Shown: positions 48,155 to 56,329 of the stretch, one piece after another | Position numbering within the stretch: the stretch's first letter is position 1 | Layout: each line of letters begins with the position of its first letter | From: Thermus tengchongensis | Lineage (GTDB): Bacteria > Deinococcota > Deinococci > Deinococcales > Thermaceae | NCBI RefSeq assembly: GCF_021462405.1 | Contig: NZ_JAKEDU010000003.1 | Coordinates: 1 to 64,000 of the forward strand | Reading direction: 5' to 3' | DNA length: 64,000 bases | The notes under the pieces: generated by a model | The model's input: the letters and a program-made list of their open reading frames with translations, nothing else | Told to the model about the DNA's origin: nothing | The model's database searches: none | Made by a program: the position numbers and the translations under genes

Positions 48155-49944
48155 AGGCCGTACTCCTCCCAGCGGCTTTCCACCAGGGCCTTGATGCGCC
48201 CGTCCATGCGGATGCGCTCGGGCCAGACCCGGTGGAAGCCTTCCTCGGGGAGCTTGCGGGTGCCGTCCAGGACCAAAACCGGACCCTCCACCCCCGCCAT
48301 GACCCGGGCGTCCCGCTCCGGGTCGATGTTGTTGAGCACGGCCCAGAGGAGCTCCTCGGGGGTGAGGGCAGTGTCGTGGTCCGCCAGCAGGAGGAGCCGG
48401 ATGCCCGCGCTGGCCGGTGTCTGCAAGAGGCGCTCCGCCAAGGCCCAGGCCTGGCCCGGCCGCTCCTTGCGCAGGGTAATCCCCCAGACCCCGGGCCACT
48501 GCCTTTGGGCCAGGGCCTCCGGGTCCTGGGGGAGCTCCGTGTGGACCCTGGGAGCCCAGGGTACCTCCCCGCCCTCCTCCGGGAGCTTGCGGGTGCCATC
48601 GATGAGGAGCTTCCCTCCGAAGGCGAAGGCCCGGGCGCTGTGGTCCAGGACGTCTATGGGCCCCCGGAGGAAAAGGGTGTCCCGCCCAGGGAGGGCGTGT
48701 TCCAGGGCTTTCAGAAGGGTGGCGAAGCCGGGCCGCACGGGCACGTCCGCGTCCACCGCCACGATCACCTTGGCGAACATCATCTGCCCCAGGCCCAGCA
48801 TCCCATAGGCCACCTTGTAGGCCTGGCCCGGGTACCCCTTCTTTAGGGCCACGTTCACCCAGTTGTGGGCCACCCCCTCGGGGGGCATGTGGTAGTCGGC
48901 CACCTCGGGGAGGACCAGGCGCAAGGGGGGAAGGAAGAGGCGCTCGCTGGCCTCGATGAGGTAGGCGTCCTCCATGGGGGGCATGCCCACGATGGTGGCC
49001 GGGTAGATGGCCCCTTTCCGGTGGGTGAGGGCGGTGACGTGGAAGCGGGGGTAGAGGTCCACGGGGGTGTAGAAGCCGGTGTGGTCCCCGAAGGGCCCTT
49101 CCACCACTAGGGGCTCCTCCGGGTCAATGTAGCCCTCCAGCACAAACTCCGCCTCCGCGGGCACGGGGAGGTCCACGGTGACGCCCCGGGCGAGCTCGAT
49201 GGGGGCACCCCGGAGGAACCCCGCCAGGTGGAACTCGCTCACCCCTGGCAAAGGGGGTAGGGGAGCCGTAGCGGCGTAGGTGAGGATGGGATCCCCCCCT
49301 AAGGCCACGGCCACCTCCAGCTTTTTTCCCAGCTTCCGGGCCTTTTCTAGGTGCTGGCGGCCCACCTTGTGGAGCTGCCAGTGCATGGCGGTGCTCCTTC
49401 GGTCCAGCACCTGCATGCGGTACATGCCCAGGTTGAGCTCCCCGGTCTCCGGGTCCCGGGTGATCACCAGGGGCAGGGTGAGGAAGGGCCCGGCGTCCTG
49501 GGGCCAGCACTTGAGGACGGGAAGGCGGCTTAGGTCCACCGCCTCCCCCTTGAGCACCACCTCCTGCACCGGGGCCCTGCCCACCCGTTTGGGGAAGAAT
49601 CCCTTGAGGAGGGGGAGCTTGGGGAGAAGACCCATGAGGGCAGAAATCCCCCCTCTTCCCGGCTTCAACTCCAGCAAGCGGGACACCTTCTCAGAAAGCT
49701 CGTCCAGGTCCCCAACCCCCAGGGCGAAGGCGGTGCGCTCCCTTGTGCCGAAGAGGCCGATGGCCACGGGGAAGTCCTTACCCACCACCCTTTCAAAAAG
49801 GAGGGCAGGACCCCCCCTCTTCACCATGCGGTCGGCGATCTCCGTGATCTCCAGTTCGCTGGAAACGGGTACCCTTATCCGCTTGAGCTCCCCCCGCCTC
49901 TCCAGGGCCAGGAGGTAGGCCTCCAGGTTCCTAAACACCCTCAA
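48151..49944 (-). CDS. UbiD-family prenylated-FMN decarboxylase
   Basis: UbiD enzymes (de)carboxylate aromatic or alpha,beta-unsaturated acids using prenylated FMN made by a UbiX protein. The 597-aa product has the family N-terminus (RNLEAYLLALERRGELKRIRVPVSSELEITEI) and conserved blocks (MYRMQVLDRRSTAMHWQLHKVGRQHLEKA, VEGPFGDHTGFYTP with the catalytic-type Glu, MPPMEDAYLIEASERLFLPPLRLVLPEV). No ubiX lies nearby. Substrate could be a menaquinone-route intermediate or an aromatic acid. It is convergent with the HD-GYP gene (4-bp overlap). Confidence 0.88.
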   Translation of the reverse strand: MRVFRNLEAYLLALERRGELKRIRVPVSSELEITEIADRMVKRGGPALLFERVVGKDFPVAIGLFGTRERTAFALGVGDLDELSEKVSRLLELKPGRGGISALMGLLPKLPLLKGFFPKRVGRAPVQEVVLKGEAVDLSRLPVLKCWPQDAGPFLTLPLVITRDPETGELNLGMYRMQVLDRRSTAMHWQLHKVGRQHLEKARKLGKKLEVAVALGGDPILTYAATAPLPPLPGVSEFHLAGFLRGAPIELARGVTVDLPVPAEAEFVLEGYIDPEEPLVVEGPFGDHTGFYTPVDLYPRFHVTALTHRKGAIYPATIVGMPPMEDAYLIEASERLFLPPLRLVLPEVADYHMPPEGVAHNWVNVALKKGYPGQAYKVAYGMLGLGQMMFAKVIVAVDADVPVRPGFATLLKALEHALPGRDTLFLRGPIDVLDHSARAFAFGGKLLIDGTRKLPEEGGEVPWAPRVHTELPQDPEALAQRQWPGVWGITLRKERPGQAWALAERLLQTPASAGIRLLLLADHDTALTPEELLWAVLNNIDPERDARVMAGVEGPVLVLDGTRKLPEEGFHRVWPERIRMDGRIKALVESRWEEYGL

Positions 49945-49980
49945 GCTTACCCAAAGGGCCCATGGAGGGAAGGTTCCCCC

Positions 49981-50310
49981 CTACACTTCCAACACCAGGT
50001 GCTCTATCCGGTGCGCCCGGGGGGTCCCGTGGACCAGGATGGCCTCGAGCCTCACCGGAAGATCGTCGCGTCCCAACAGATAACGGGCGCTTTGTAAAAG
50101 GCGCCTCACCTTTCTGAGGGTCAAGGCCTCCAAGGGCGTACCGTAAGCCCCTGAGCTCCTTTGCTTGACCTCCACCAGCACGTAAACCCCATCCTTTTCC
50201 AGAAACAGGTCCACCTCCCCAAAGGGCGTGCGGCGGTTGCGGCCCAGAAGCCGGTAGCCCCGCTCAAGAAGGTAGGCGAGCGCCAGGTCCTCCGCCCAGC
50301 CTCCTTTCAC
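49981..50310 (-). CDS. YraN family (UPF0102) restriction-endonuclease-fold protein
   Basis: The 109-aa product has the YraN signature: [51 protein letters not shown]. This includes the E-D-ExK residues of the PD-(D/E)xK nuclease fold. Members are widespread, and the physiological role is poorly established (nuclease activity related to Holliday-junction-like substrates has been proposed). It lies between the PASTA gene and ubiD on the same strand. Confidence 0.85.
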   Translation of the reverse strand: MKGGWAEDLALAYLLERGYRLLGRNRRTPFGEVDLFLEKDGVYVLVEVKQRSSGAYGTPLEALTLRKVRRLLQSARYLLGRDDLPVRLEAILVHGTPRAHRIEHLVLEV

Positions 50311-50337
50311 ACCCTCCTCCTTAAGCCAGGGGGAGCC

Positions 50338-51714
50338 TCAGGGGGTCCACTCCTGAACAAGCTCCCCGTCCATATAGAGGCGGAAGCGGGCCTCCCCCAC
50401 CACTTCGTAGGTACCCGAAACCCTTAGGCCCCCACGGCCTTCCCCCTCATAGACCAGGTGCTCCCCCCGGTCGTCCACCAGCACCAGGCGCACCTGGCGG
50501 CCCTCCGCCTCCTGGGGCAGATTCAGAGCCAGGGTCACGGTACGGGCCTCGGGGCCCGGAGGCGAGGGGGGGGTCAAAGCCCCCACCTGCACCTCTCCCC
50601 TTGCCGCCACCCTTAGGCGCACCCCGCTCCCCGGGGGCATGGGGGTTCCGGGGGCGGGCTCCTGGGCCAGCACCGTGCCGGGCGGAGCCCCGGAGGGCAC
50701 CTCCTCCGCCTGGACCTGCAGGCCCATGGCGTTCAGGAGGAAAAGCGCCTCCTTTTGGCTCAAACCCGTGAGCTTTGGAAGAGGCACCGTGGGACCCAGG
50801 GAAGCACCCCGGGAAACCAGAAGCCTCACCGGGGCCCCAGGGGGCAAGGGAGTGCCGGGGGGCGGGTCGCTGGCCAGGACCGTGCCTAGGGGTTCGGGAC
50901 TTTCCATCTGGGCCACCCCAGCCAGGCGGTATCCTAGCTCGGAAAGCTTCGCCTCCGCCTCCTCTTGGCGGAGCCCCTTCAGCTCGGGCAAGGGGTTCAG
51001 CCGGGCCTGGTTAAGGGTGAGGCGCACGGTGCGCCCCGCCCTAAGGCGGGTTCCCGGTGGAGGCTCCTGGGCCAGCACCACCTCCTTGGGCTTGGCCGGG
51101 TCGTTCCCCTCCACCACCTCCAGCCTGAGCCCCGTATCCTTCAAGAGGAGAAAGGCCTCCCGGGCGGTCTTGCCCACCAGGTTCGGCACAGCGTACTCCG
51201 GGGGATTGAAGTAGCGGTAAACCCCTTGGGAAAAAAGCCACAGCCCTAGGAGGAAGAGGAGGAGGCCCGGGGCCACCCCCAGTAGCTTCCCGAAGGGAAC
51301 AGCTTTAAGAAAGCCCGGCCGGGGGCGCGAAGGACCCCGGGCCAAGGCCCGCCGGGCAGACCCCAAGGGCCATGGGGACAGGTAGGCCACCCCTTCCTCG
51401 GCCATGGCCAGGTGCTCTGGGCCAAAGCCCAAGGGGGCCAGGGCCTCGAGGGCCGCCCGGGGCGGCACTTTCCGGGCCAGGGGACGCTCGGGGAAAAAGG
51501 CGTAGTAACGCCCAGGCTTGGCGGAAACCACCGCCTCCACAAGCCCAAGCTCCTCTAAGCGTTTGATGGCCGCCCGGTACCGGTAAAAGCGCTCCTTGTC
51601 CTCGGGGGTGCGCACCTGGAAAAAGAAAACCACCCCGCCCTCCACCCGATAAAGGGTGACCCCCTCCCGCTCCTCGAGGGTTTCCAGCACCGGGTAGCGG
51701 TCGTCCAAGATCAT
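50338..51714 (-). CDS. Membrane protein with kinase-N-lobe-like domain and three PASTA repeats
   Basis: The 458-aa product has a cytoplasmic N-terminus reminiscent of the start of an Hanks-type kinase (ILDDRYPVLETLEEREGVTLYRVEGG). It has no GxGxxG, VAIK lysine, HRD or DFG motif. One membrane helix follows at about 155-175 (GVAPGLLLFLLGLWLFSQGVY), then three PASTA units (from VPNLVGKTAREAFLLLKDTGL, LPELKGLRQEEAEAKLSELGY, LPKLTGLSQKEALFLLNAMGL) and a C-terminal beta domain. PASTA domains sense peptidoglycan fragments. It looks like a catalytically dead PknB relative. Confidence 0.78.
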   Translation of the reverse strand: MILDDRYPVLETLEEREGVTLYRVEGGVVFFFQVRTPEDKERFYRYRAAIKRLEELGLVEAVVSAKPGRYYAFFPERPLARKVPPRAALEALAPLGFGPEHLAMAEEGVAYLSPWPLGSARRALARGPSRPRPGFLKAVPFGKLLGVAPGLLLFLLGLWLFSQGVYRYFNPPEYAVPNLVGKTAREAFLLLKDTGLRLEVVEGNDPAKPKEVVLAQEPPPGTRLRAGRTVRLTLNQARLNPLPELKGLRQEEAEAKLSELGYRLAGVAQMESPEPLGTVLASDPPPGTPLPPGAPVRLLVSRGASLGPTVPLPKLTGLSQKEALFLLNAMGLQVQAEEVPSGAPPGTVLAQEPAPGTPMPPGSGVRLRVAARGEVQVGALTPPSPPGPEARTVTLALNLPQEAEGRQVRLVLVDDRGEHLVYEGEGRGGLRVSGTYEVVGEARFRLYMDGELVQEWTP

Positions 51715-51723
51715 GCGCCGCCG

Positions 51724-51765
51724 ATTATACCTTGCCTTCCCTCCTCCGTCCCCGACCCCTATACT
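51724..51765. promoter_or_regulatory. Divergent near-leaderless promoters
   Basis: On the minus strand TATAAT (51724-51729) lies 9 nt before the PASTA-gene ATG at 51714. On the plus strand TATACT (51760-51765) lies 9 nt before the flavoprotein ATG at 51775. Neither has a strong -35. Both transcripts would have leaders of only about 2-4 nt. Confidence 0.55.
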
Positions 51766-51774
51766 CTAAAAGGT

Positions 51775-52317
51775 ATGTGGGACGTTCTCGTGGTAGGCGG
51801 CGGCCCTTCGGGTCTTTCCGCGGCCCTTTTCCTCACCAGGGCCGGGCTTAAGGTCCTGGTGCTGGACGGAGGTCATTCCAAGATCGCCCAGGTGAGCCGG
51901 GTTCCCAACTACCCTGGGCTTCTGGACGAACCCTCGGGCGAGGAACTTCTAGAGAGGCTGAAAGAGCACGCCCGACGCTACGGGGCAGAGATCCAAAGGG
52001 GCGTGGTCAAGGGGGTGCGCGACCTGGGGGGGGTCTTTGAGGTGGAAACCGAGGAGGGCGTGGTGGAAGCGGAAAGGCTTCTCCTCTGCACCCACAAAGA
52101 CCCCACCCTACCCTCCCTCTTGGGCCTCACCCGCAAGGGAGTCCACATAGAAACCGACGAGGCCGGCCGCACCAGCTATCCCAGGGTCTACGCCGCCGGG
52201 GTGGCCCGGGGCAAGGTGCCGGGACACGCCATCGTGAGCGCAGGGGATGGAGCCTACGTGGCCATCCACTTGATCTCCGACCTGCGGGGAGAGCCCTACA
52301 AGGACCACGCCACGTGA
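51775..52317 (+). CDS. Short thioredoxin-reductase-like flavoprotein
   Basis: The 180-aa product has the FAD motif MWDVLVVGGGPSGLSAALFLTRAGLKVLVLDGG, VPNYPGL, a mid segment RLLLCTHKDPTLPSLLG and the C-terminal FAD motif TSYPRVYAAGVARGKVPGHAIVSAGDGAYVAIHLI. It lacks the NADPH domain and the redox CxxC of thioredoxin reductase, so it is about half the usual length. It probably binds FAD and needs a partner, or uses another reductant. Confidence 0.78.
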   Translation: MWDVLVVGGGPSGLSAALFLTRAGLKVLVLDGGHSKIAQVSRVPNYPGLLDEPSGEELLERLKEHARRYGAEIQRGVVKGVRDLGGVFEVETEEGVVEAERLLLCTHKDPTLPSLLGLTRKGVHIETDEAGRTSYPRVYAAGVARGKVPGHAIVSAGDGAYVAIHLISDLRGEPYKDHAT

Positions 52318-52360
52318 TGCCCTTTTTCGCCACATCGGTAAGGGCCTAAATGGTGCGGGC

Positions 52361-52464
52361 TAAGTACCCGCACGCAAAGGTTGCCCCACCGGCCAAAGCC
52401 AAAGCGGCGTGCTCACGGCCTCTTTGGGGCCCCCGTCGTGGCGCAAGCCACGACGGGGTACTTA
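52361..52464. repeat. Copy C: 104-bp dispersed repeat with inverted termini
   Basis: It begins TAAGTACCCGCACGCAAAGG and ends GGGGTACTTA. Arms CCCCGTCGTGGC (52431-52442) and GCCACGACGGGG (52447-52458) are perfectly complementary and closed by GCAA, a GNRA tetraloop. It differs from copy B at about 6 positions. It lies between a plus-strand gene ending at 52317 and a minus-strand gene ending at 52512, so here it does not itself carry their stops. The rest of the 52318-52511 spacer shows nothing else. Confidence 0.8.
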
Positions 52465-52511
52465 GGGATTGGCCGGGCCCCCTACTCTGGCAAAACCAGG
52501 GTGGAGCAGCG

Positions 52512-53282
52512 CTAGACTGGCCTACCCGCCATCATGAAGCTCGCCGTCATACCCCCGTCCACCACCAGAATGGCCCCGGTGATGAAGCTCGCTTTTTCCG
52601 AAGCTAGGAAAACCACTGCCTCCGCCACTTCCTCGGGCTGGCCCAGCCTCCTCAGGGCGTGAAGGTCCTCCCAGTCCCGGCGGGTCCTCTCCGGATCCTC
52701 GGAAAGGGCGATGGCCTCCAGTACCGCCTCCGTGGCGATGGCCCCCGGGGCCACGGCATTCACCCGGATGCCCAAGGGGGCCAGGTCCAAAGCCAAGGAA
52801 CGGGTGAGGTTGACCAGCCCTCCCTTGGAAGCGTTGTAGGCAGCATTCTCCTGCTCGGCGAAGAGGCCCTGGACGCTGGCCACGTTCACGATGGCCCCCC
52901 CGCCTACCTTGGCCATCTCCCTGGCCGCCAGGGCGGAGAGGTGCATGGGAGCGGTGAGGTTCACCTCCAAAACCCTTCGCCACTCGGGGAGTTTTACGGT
53001 AAGGGCCGAACCTGGGGCGCTGGTGGCGGCGTTGTTCACCAACACGTCCACCCGCCCCAAGGCGTGAGCCGCCTCCTCCACGAAACGCACCCGGTCCCTT
53101 TCCTCGGCCAGGTCCGCCTGCACGAAGAAGCCTCCGATCTCCTCCGCCACCCCCCGCCCCTCGGGATGCAGATCGCAAAGGGCCACCAGGGCCCCTTCCC
53201 GAGCGAAGGCCCGGGCGATGGCCCGGCCGATGCCCCGGGCCGCTCCCGTGACCAAGACTCCCTTTCCCTCAAAAAGCCCCAT
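52512..53282 (-). CDS. SDR-family oxidoreductase (3-oxoacyl reductase/glucose dehydrogenase type)
   Basis: The 256-aa classical SDR has all family motifs: [34 protein letters not shown], the catalytic Ser in [11 protein letters not shown], YxxxK in [36 protein letters not shown], and a C-terminal [16 protein letters not shown] after the second strand predicts NAD(H) preference. Substrate is unknown. It lies 4 bp downstream of alaX on the same strand. Confidence 0.88.
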   Translation of the reverse strand: MGLFEGKGVLVTGAARGIGRAIARAFAREGALVALCDLHPEGRGVAEEIGGFFVQADLAEERDRVRFVEEAAHALGRVDVLVNNAATSAPGSALTVKLPEWRRVLEVNLTAPMHLSALAAREMAKVGGGAIVNVASVQGLFAEQENAAYNASKGGLVNLTRSLALDLAPLGIRVNAVAPGAIATEAVLEAIALSEDPERTRRDWEDLHALRRLGQPEEVAEAVVFLASEKASFITGAILVVDGGMTASFMMAGRPV

Positions 53283-53286
53283 GGCC

Positions 53287-54414
53287 TTAGCTTACGAGGC
53301 CCGGATCCAAGGCTGCGGCCACCTTTTCCTTGGGCAGGCTTCCCTGGACCACCTCTTTTCCCCCGCCCTTAGCCCCAAGGGCCTTAAGCCTTTCCAAAAC
53401 CTCCTGCCGGCCGGGGCCCAAGGTGGCAAAGCGACCCTCGAGGGAAAGGAGCAAAAAGGTCTTCTCGCTCCAGGAAAGAAGCCTTTTGGCCAGGTCCCCC
53501 AGGACGGAAGCCGGCACCAGGAGCACCCTCTCCTCGAGGGCCCGGGGCAGGAGGGCCTCCACCAAAGCCTCTTTGAGCTCCAAGTTCTCGCCCTTAAGGG
53601 CGTATACCTCCTCCTGAAGGCGGCGCACGGGTCTTTCCAGCTCCAGGGGGCTGGTGGAGAAGGAAAGGGCCAGGCGGGAAAGCAGGGCGTGCTTGGCGTG
53701 GTAGTCCTCCAAAGCCTCCCACCCCGCCAGGAAGTGCACCCGGGTCCCCCCCTTGTACCGCTCCCACTTGAGCACCTTGATGGGCCCCGCCTGGGCGCTG
53801 GTCTTGAGGTGGGTGCCCCCGCAGGCCGCCAGGTCGAAGTCCCCGATCCGCACCAGGCGCACCTGGCCCTGAACCTTCGGAGGCCGCCTCAAAGGGTAAC
53901 GGGCAAGCTCCTCCTCAGAAACCCAAAAGGCCTCTATGGGGTAGTCCGCGTACACGGCGAAGTTGGCCAGGGCCTCCGCCTCCTGGAGCTTGGCCTCCGC
54001 CACTTCCTCCTTTAGGTCCACGGTGCAAATGGGCCCATCTAGGCTCACGGCCACCGTGTGGTACCCCCCGGCCCGGAGGAGGGCCTGGGAGAGGATGTGC
54101 TGGGCGGTGTGGCGCTGCATGTGGCGGAAGCGCCTATTCCAGTCGATCTCCCCTTCCACCTCCACCCCTTCGGGAATGGGGGCGGAGAGCACGTGGACCA
54201 CGTCGCCAAAGGCCTTTTCCTCCTCGTAGGCGTGGAGGACCCGCACCTCGCCAAAGGGGCCCCGTAGAACCCCGGTGTCCGCAGGCTGGCCGCCGGATTC
54301 CGGGTAGAAAAGGGTCTCGGAAAGCACGGCATGGTGCCCCTTCTCGTCGCTCCAAACCCGCACCACCTGGGCCCGAAAGCGGGTGGCGTAGCTGTCCAGC
54401 TGGTAAAGCCTCAT
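53287..54414 (-). CDS. Alanyl-tRNA editing protein (AlaX, long form)
   Basis: AlaX proteins hydrolyse Ser- or Gly-mischarged tRNA-Ala. The 375-aa product has the AlaRS-like editing core with zinc-ligand motifs HTAQHILS and CGGTHLK, an N-terminal beta-barrel ([13 protein letters not shown]), and a C-terminal coiled segment plus DHHA1-like domain ([28 protein letters not shown]). ATG 54414 lies 7 nt after TATCCT on the minus strand. It diverges from the HEPN gene with the two start codons only about 20 bp apart. Confidence 0.9.
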   Translation of the reverse strand: MRLYQLDSYATRFRAQVVRVWSDEKGHHAVLSETLFYPESGGQPADTGVLRGPFGEVRVLHAYEEEKAFGDVVHVLSAPIPEGVEVEGEIDWNRRFRHMQRHTAQHILSQALLRAGGYHTVAVSLDGPICTVDLKEEVAEAKLQEAEALANFAVYADYPIEAFWVSEEELARYPLRRPPKVQGQVRLVRIGDFDLAACGGTHLKTSAQAGPIKVLKWERYKGGTRVHFLAGWEALEDYHAKHALLSRLALSFSTSPLELERPVRRLQEEVYALKGENLELKEALVEALLPRALEERVLLVPASVLGDLAKRLLSWSEKTFLLLSLEGRFATLGPGRQEVLERLKALGAKGGGKEVVQGSLPKEKVAAALDPGLVS

Positions 54415-54420
54415 GCCCTT

Positions 54421-54427
54421 TAGGATA
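54421..54427. promoter_or_regulatory. Interleaved divergent -10 elements of alaX and the HEPN gene
   Basis: TAGGAT on the plus strand (54421-54426) and TATCCT on the minus strand (54422-54427) share five base pairs. Each lies exactly 7 nt from its start codon, predicting near-leaderless transcripts that cannot start simultaneously. No clear -35 elements are seen. Confidence 0.45.
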
Positions 54428-54433
54428 AGGAGG

Positions 54434-54853
54434 ATGGTGCCCTTGGACCGGGAGGAAGGAGAGAGATGGCTGGCCCAAGCGCGGCATACCCTGGCCTCTG
54501 GGGAGCGTGACCTGGAGGAAGGGGACTACGACTGGGCCAGCTTTAAAGCCCACCAAGCGGGGGAGTACGCCTTGAAGGGGCTCCTCCGGGGCCTTGGGCG
54601 GCCCGCCTTCGGCCACGCCCTTTTCCGCCTGCTCCAAGCCTTGGCGGAAACGGGCTTGGTCATTCCCCCGGTCCTGGAGGAGAGGGCGCGGCTCCTGGAC
54701 GCCCACTACATCCCCGCCCGCTGCCCCGACGCCTACCCCGAGGGCAGTCCCTACGAGTACTACACCCCCTCCCGGGCTAAGGAGGCCTTGCAGGCGGCCA
54801 GGAGCATCCTGGGATGGGTAGAGGAGGTGTGGCATGGCCTGGAAGGCCCTTGA
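54434..54853 (+). CDS. HEPN-domain protein (putative toxin partner)
   Basis: The 139-aa helical protein is of the HEPN type (WLAQARHTLASGERDLEEGDYDWASFKAHQAGEYALKGLLRGLG). It has an RxxxxH arrangement (RPAFGH) leading into ALFRLLQALAETG, as in HEPN ribonucleases, and a conserved DAHYIPARCPDAYPEGSPYEYYT tail. I place the start at ATG 54434, directly after AAGGAGG; GTG 54437 is possible. It overlaps the nucleotidyltransferase gene by 20 bp, the standard HEPN/MNT toxin-antitoxin layout. Confidence 0.82.
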   Translation: MVPLDREEGERWLAQARHTLASGERDLEEGDYDWASFKAHQAGEYALKGLLRGLGRPAFGHALFRLLQALAETGLVIPPVLEERARLLDAHYIPARCPDAYPEGSPYEYYTPSRAKEALQAARSILGWVEEVWHGLEGP

Positions 54854-55163
54854 GGGGCGAAGGGCCGAGTGGGAGAGCCTTCTGGACGAGGCCAAGGCCT
54901 TTGCCCAAAGGGTGCGGCAGGCCTTAGGGGAGGCCCGGGTGTACCTTTATGGTTCGGTGGCCCGGGGAGTGTTCAACGTGGAAAGCGACATCGACCTGCT
55001 GGTGGTCTCCCCCCATCTGCCGAAAGACCCCTTGGAGCGCTTCACCTTTCTCCAGCGCCTAAACCCGGGCCGGGTGGAGGCCAGGGGCCTCACCCCAGAG
55101 GAGTTCGCCAGGCTTCGGGCCAAGGGGGCCCTTTGGTGGCTGGAGGGGGCTTTGGAGCTATGA
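54834..55163 (+). CDS. MNT-type nucleotidyltransferase (putative antitoxin)
   Basis: The 109-aa product has the minimal nucleotidyltransferase motif VYLYGSVARGVFNVESDIDLLVVS (GS..RG..xxSDxDL). It retains the two Asp residues, plus the downstream segment for the third carboxylate. MNT proteins neutralise HEPN toxins, in several cases by adding AMP. It overlaps the HEPN gene at its start and the following pseudouridine synthase ATG at its stop (ATGA), so three genes form one transcriptional unit. Confidence 0.85.
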   Translation: MAWKALEGRRAEWESLLDEAKAFAQRVRQALGEARVYLYGSVARGVFNVESDIDLLVVSPHLPKDPLERFTFLQRLNPGRVEARGLTPEEFARLRAKGALWWLEGALEL

Positions 55164-55891
55164 GGGGGGAAAGGCTCGACAAGCTCCTGGCCCGCCTGGG
55201 CCTGGGGAGCCGCAAGGAGGTAGCCCGCCTGGTGCGCGCCGGGCGGGTGCGGGTGGCGGGGGAGGCGGTGCGGGACCCGGGCTTCCACGTCCCAGAAGGG
55301 GCCTCCTTGGAGCTGGACGGGAAGCCCCTGGCGGTGCGCCGCCACCACCACCTCCTCCTGCACAAGCCCGCGGGGTACGTGACGAGCCGCACCGAGGGCC
55401 CCAGCGTGTACGCCCTGCTTTCGGGCTTTCCCACCCGGGACCTCGCCCCGGTGGGCCGCCTGGACAAGGACACCGAGGGACTCCTCCTCTTTACCACCGA
55501 TGGGGAGCTCCTCCACCGCCTCACCCACCCCCGGCACAAGGTGGCGAAGCGCTACCTGGTCCACCTGGAGCGCCCGGCCACGGAGGAGGACCAAAGGGCC
55601 TTCGCCGAGGGGCTTTCCCTGGATGGGGAGAGGCTTTTGCCCGCGGCGCTCTCCTTGGGGGAGGACCCCACCCGGGTGGAGCTCGTCCTCCGGGAGGGGC
55701 GCTTCCACCAGGTGAAGCGCATGTTCCAGGCCCGGGGGAACCGGGTGCTCTACCTGAAGCGCCTCTCCTTGGGGCCCTTGGAGCTGGGGGACCTTTCCAA
55801 AGGGGAGGCCCGCTACCTTACCCCCGAAGAGGAGGAAACCCTCTACCGGGCGGTGGGCCTAGGGGGCCAAGATGCGCAGGGCGAGCTCTAG
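55160..55891 (+). CDS. RsuA/RluB-family pseudouridine synthase (second paralogue)
   Basis: The 243-aa enzyme has an S4 domain (RLDKLLARLGLGSRKEVARLVRAGRVRVAG) and the catalytic motif APVGRLDKDTEGLLLFTTDG, then TRVELVLREGRFHQVKRMF. The two paralogues in this window (here and 11189) presumably modify different rRNA sites, RsuA-like 16S U516 and RluB-like 23S U2605; I cannot assign which. It is coupled to the HEPN/MNT pair and overlaps the convergent pilO-like gene by 33 bp. Confidence 0.88.
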   Translation: MRGERLDKLLARLGLGSRKEVARLVRAGRVRVAGEAVRDPGFHVPEGASLELDGKPLAVRRHHHLLLHKPAGYVTSRTEGPSVYALLSGFPTRDLAPVGRLDKDTEGLLLFTTDGELLHRLTHPRHKVAKRYLVHLERPATEEDQRAFAEGLSLDGERLLPAALSLGEDPTRVELVLREGRFHQVKRMFQARGNRVLYLKRLSLGPLELGDLSKGEARYLTPEEEETLYRAVGLGGQDAQGEL

Positions 55892-56329
55892 GGTTAAGCG
55901 CTCCCCCCGGGTTTCCGCCACGGGCGCCAGGCGGTAGCGCTCCACCCAGAGGGGTGCGGGCACCTGGGGTAGGGCCTCGAGGTAGGCCAGCACCCCCGGG
56001 TAGGGGCCTTCCAAGGTTATCTCCAGGCTCCAGGCGCGGGCCTCCCCCACCTGGGCCACCTCCTGGGGTCGGAGGTTTTTGAGGGCAAGGCCTTGGGCCT
56101 CTGCCAGGCGCACCAGGGCTTCGTAGAGCTGAGGGAGCTCCCCTTCCTTCACCGGGGCCTCGGACAAGGCCCCAGGGAGGCTTTTCGTCAAGGCTTCCAC
56201 TTCCCGCTCTAGGACCTGCGCTGCTGCCACCGCCCGTCGGTAGTGGGCGTAGGCGGAGAACACCGCCTGGCCGCTCCAGAGGAGCGTCGTCAGGGGCAGG
56301 AGGAACCAAAGCCAAATAGGCGGTTTCAT
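55859..56329 (-). CDS. PilO/GspM/MshJ-like pilus assembly protein
   Basis: The 156-aa product has one N-terminal membrane helix (PIWLWFLLPLTTLLWSGQAVFSAY), a short coiled coil (AAAQVLEREVEALTKSL) and a ferredoxin-like C-terminal domain (ARAWSLEITLEGPYPGVLAYLEAL), the PilO layout. It would form the inner-membrane alignment platform with the PilMN protein. It is the last gene of the pilus operon and overlaps pilC by 4 bp. Confidence 0.75.
   Translation of the reverse strand: MKPPIWLWFLLPLTTLLWSGQAVFSAYAHYRRAVAAAQVLEREVEALTKSLPGALSEAPVKEGELPQLYEALVRLAEAQGLALKNLRPQEVAQVGEARAWSLEITLEGPYPGVLAYLEALPQVPAPLWVERYRLAPVAETRGERLTLELALRILAP

Noticed and set aside
46925-48499. A 524-codon minus-strand frame opposite the PATAN and HD-GYP genes
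   Set aside because: The plus strand carries recognisable receiver and HD-GYP domains; the antisense product has none.
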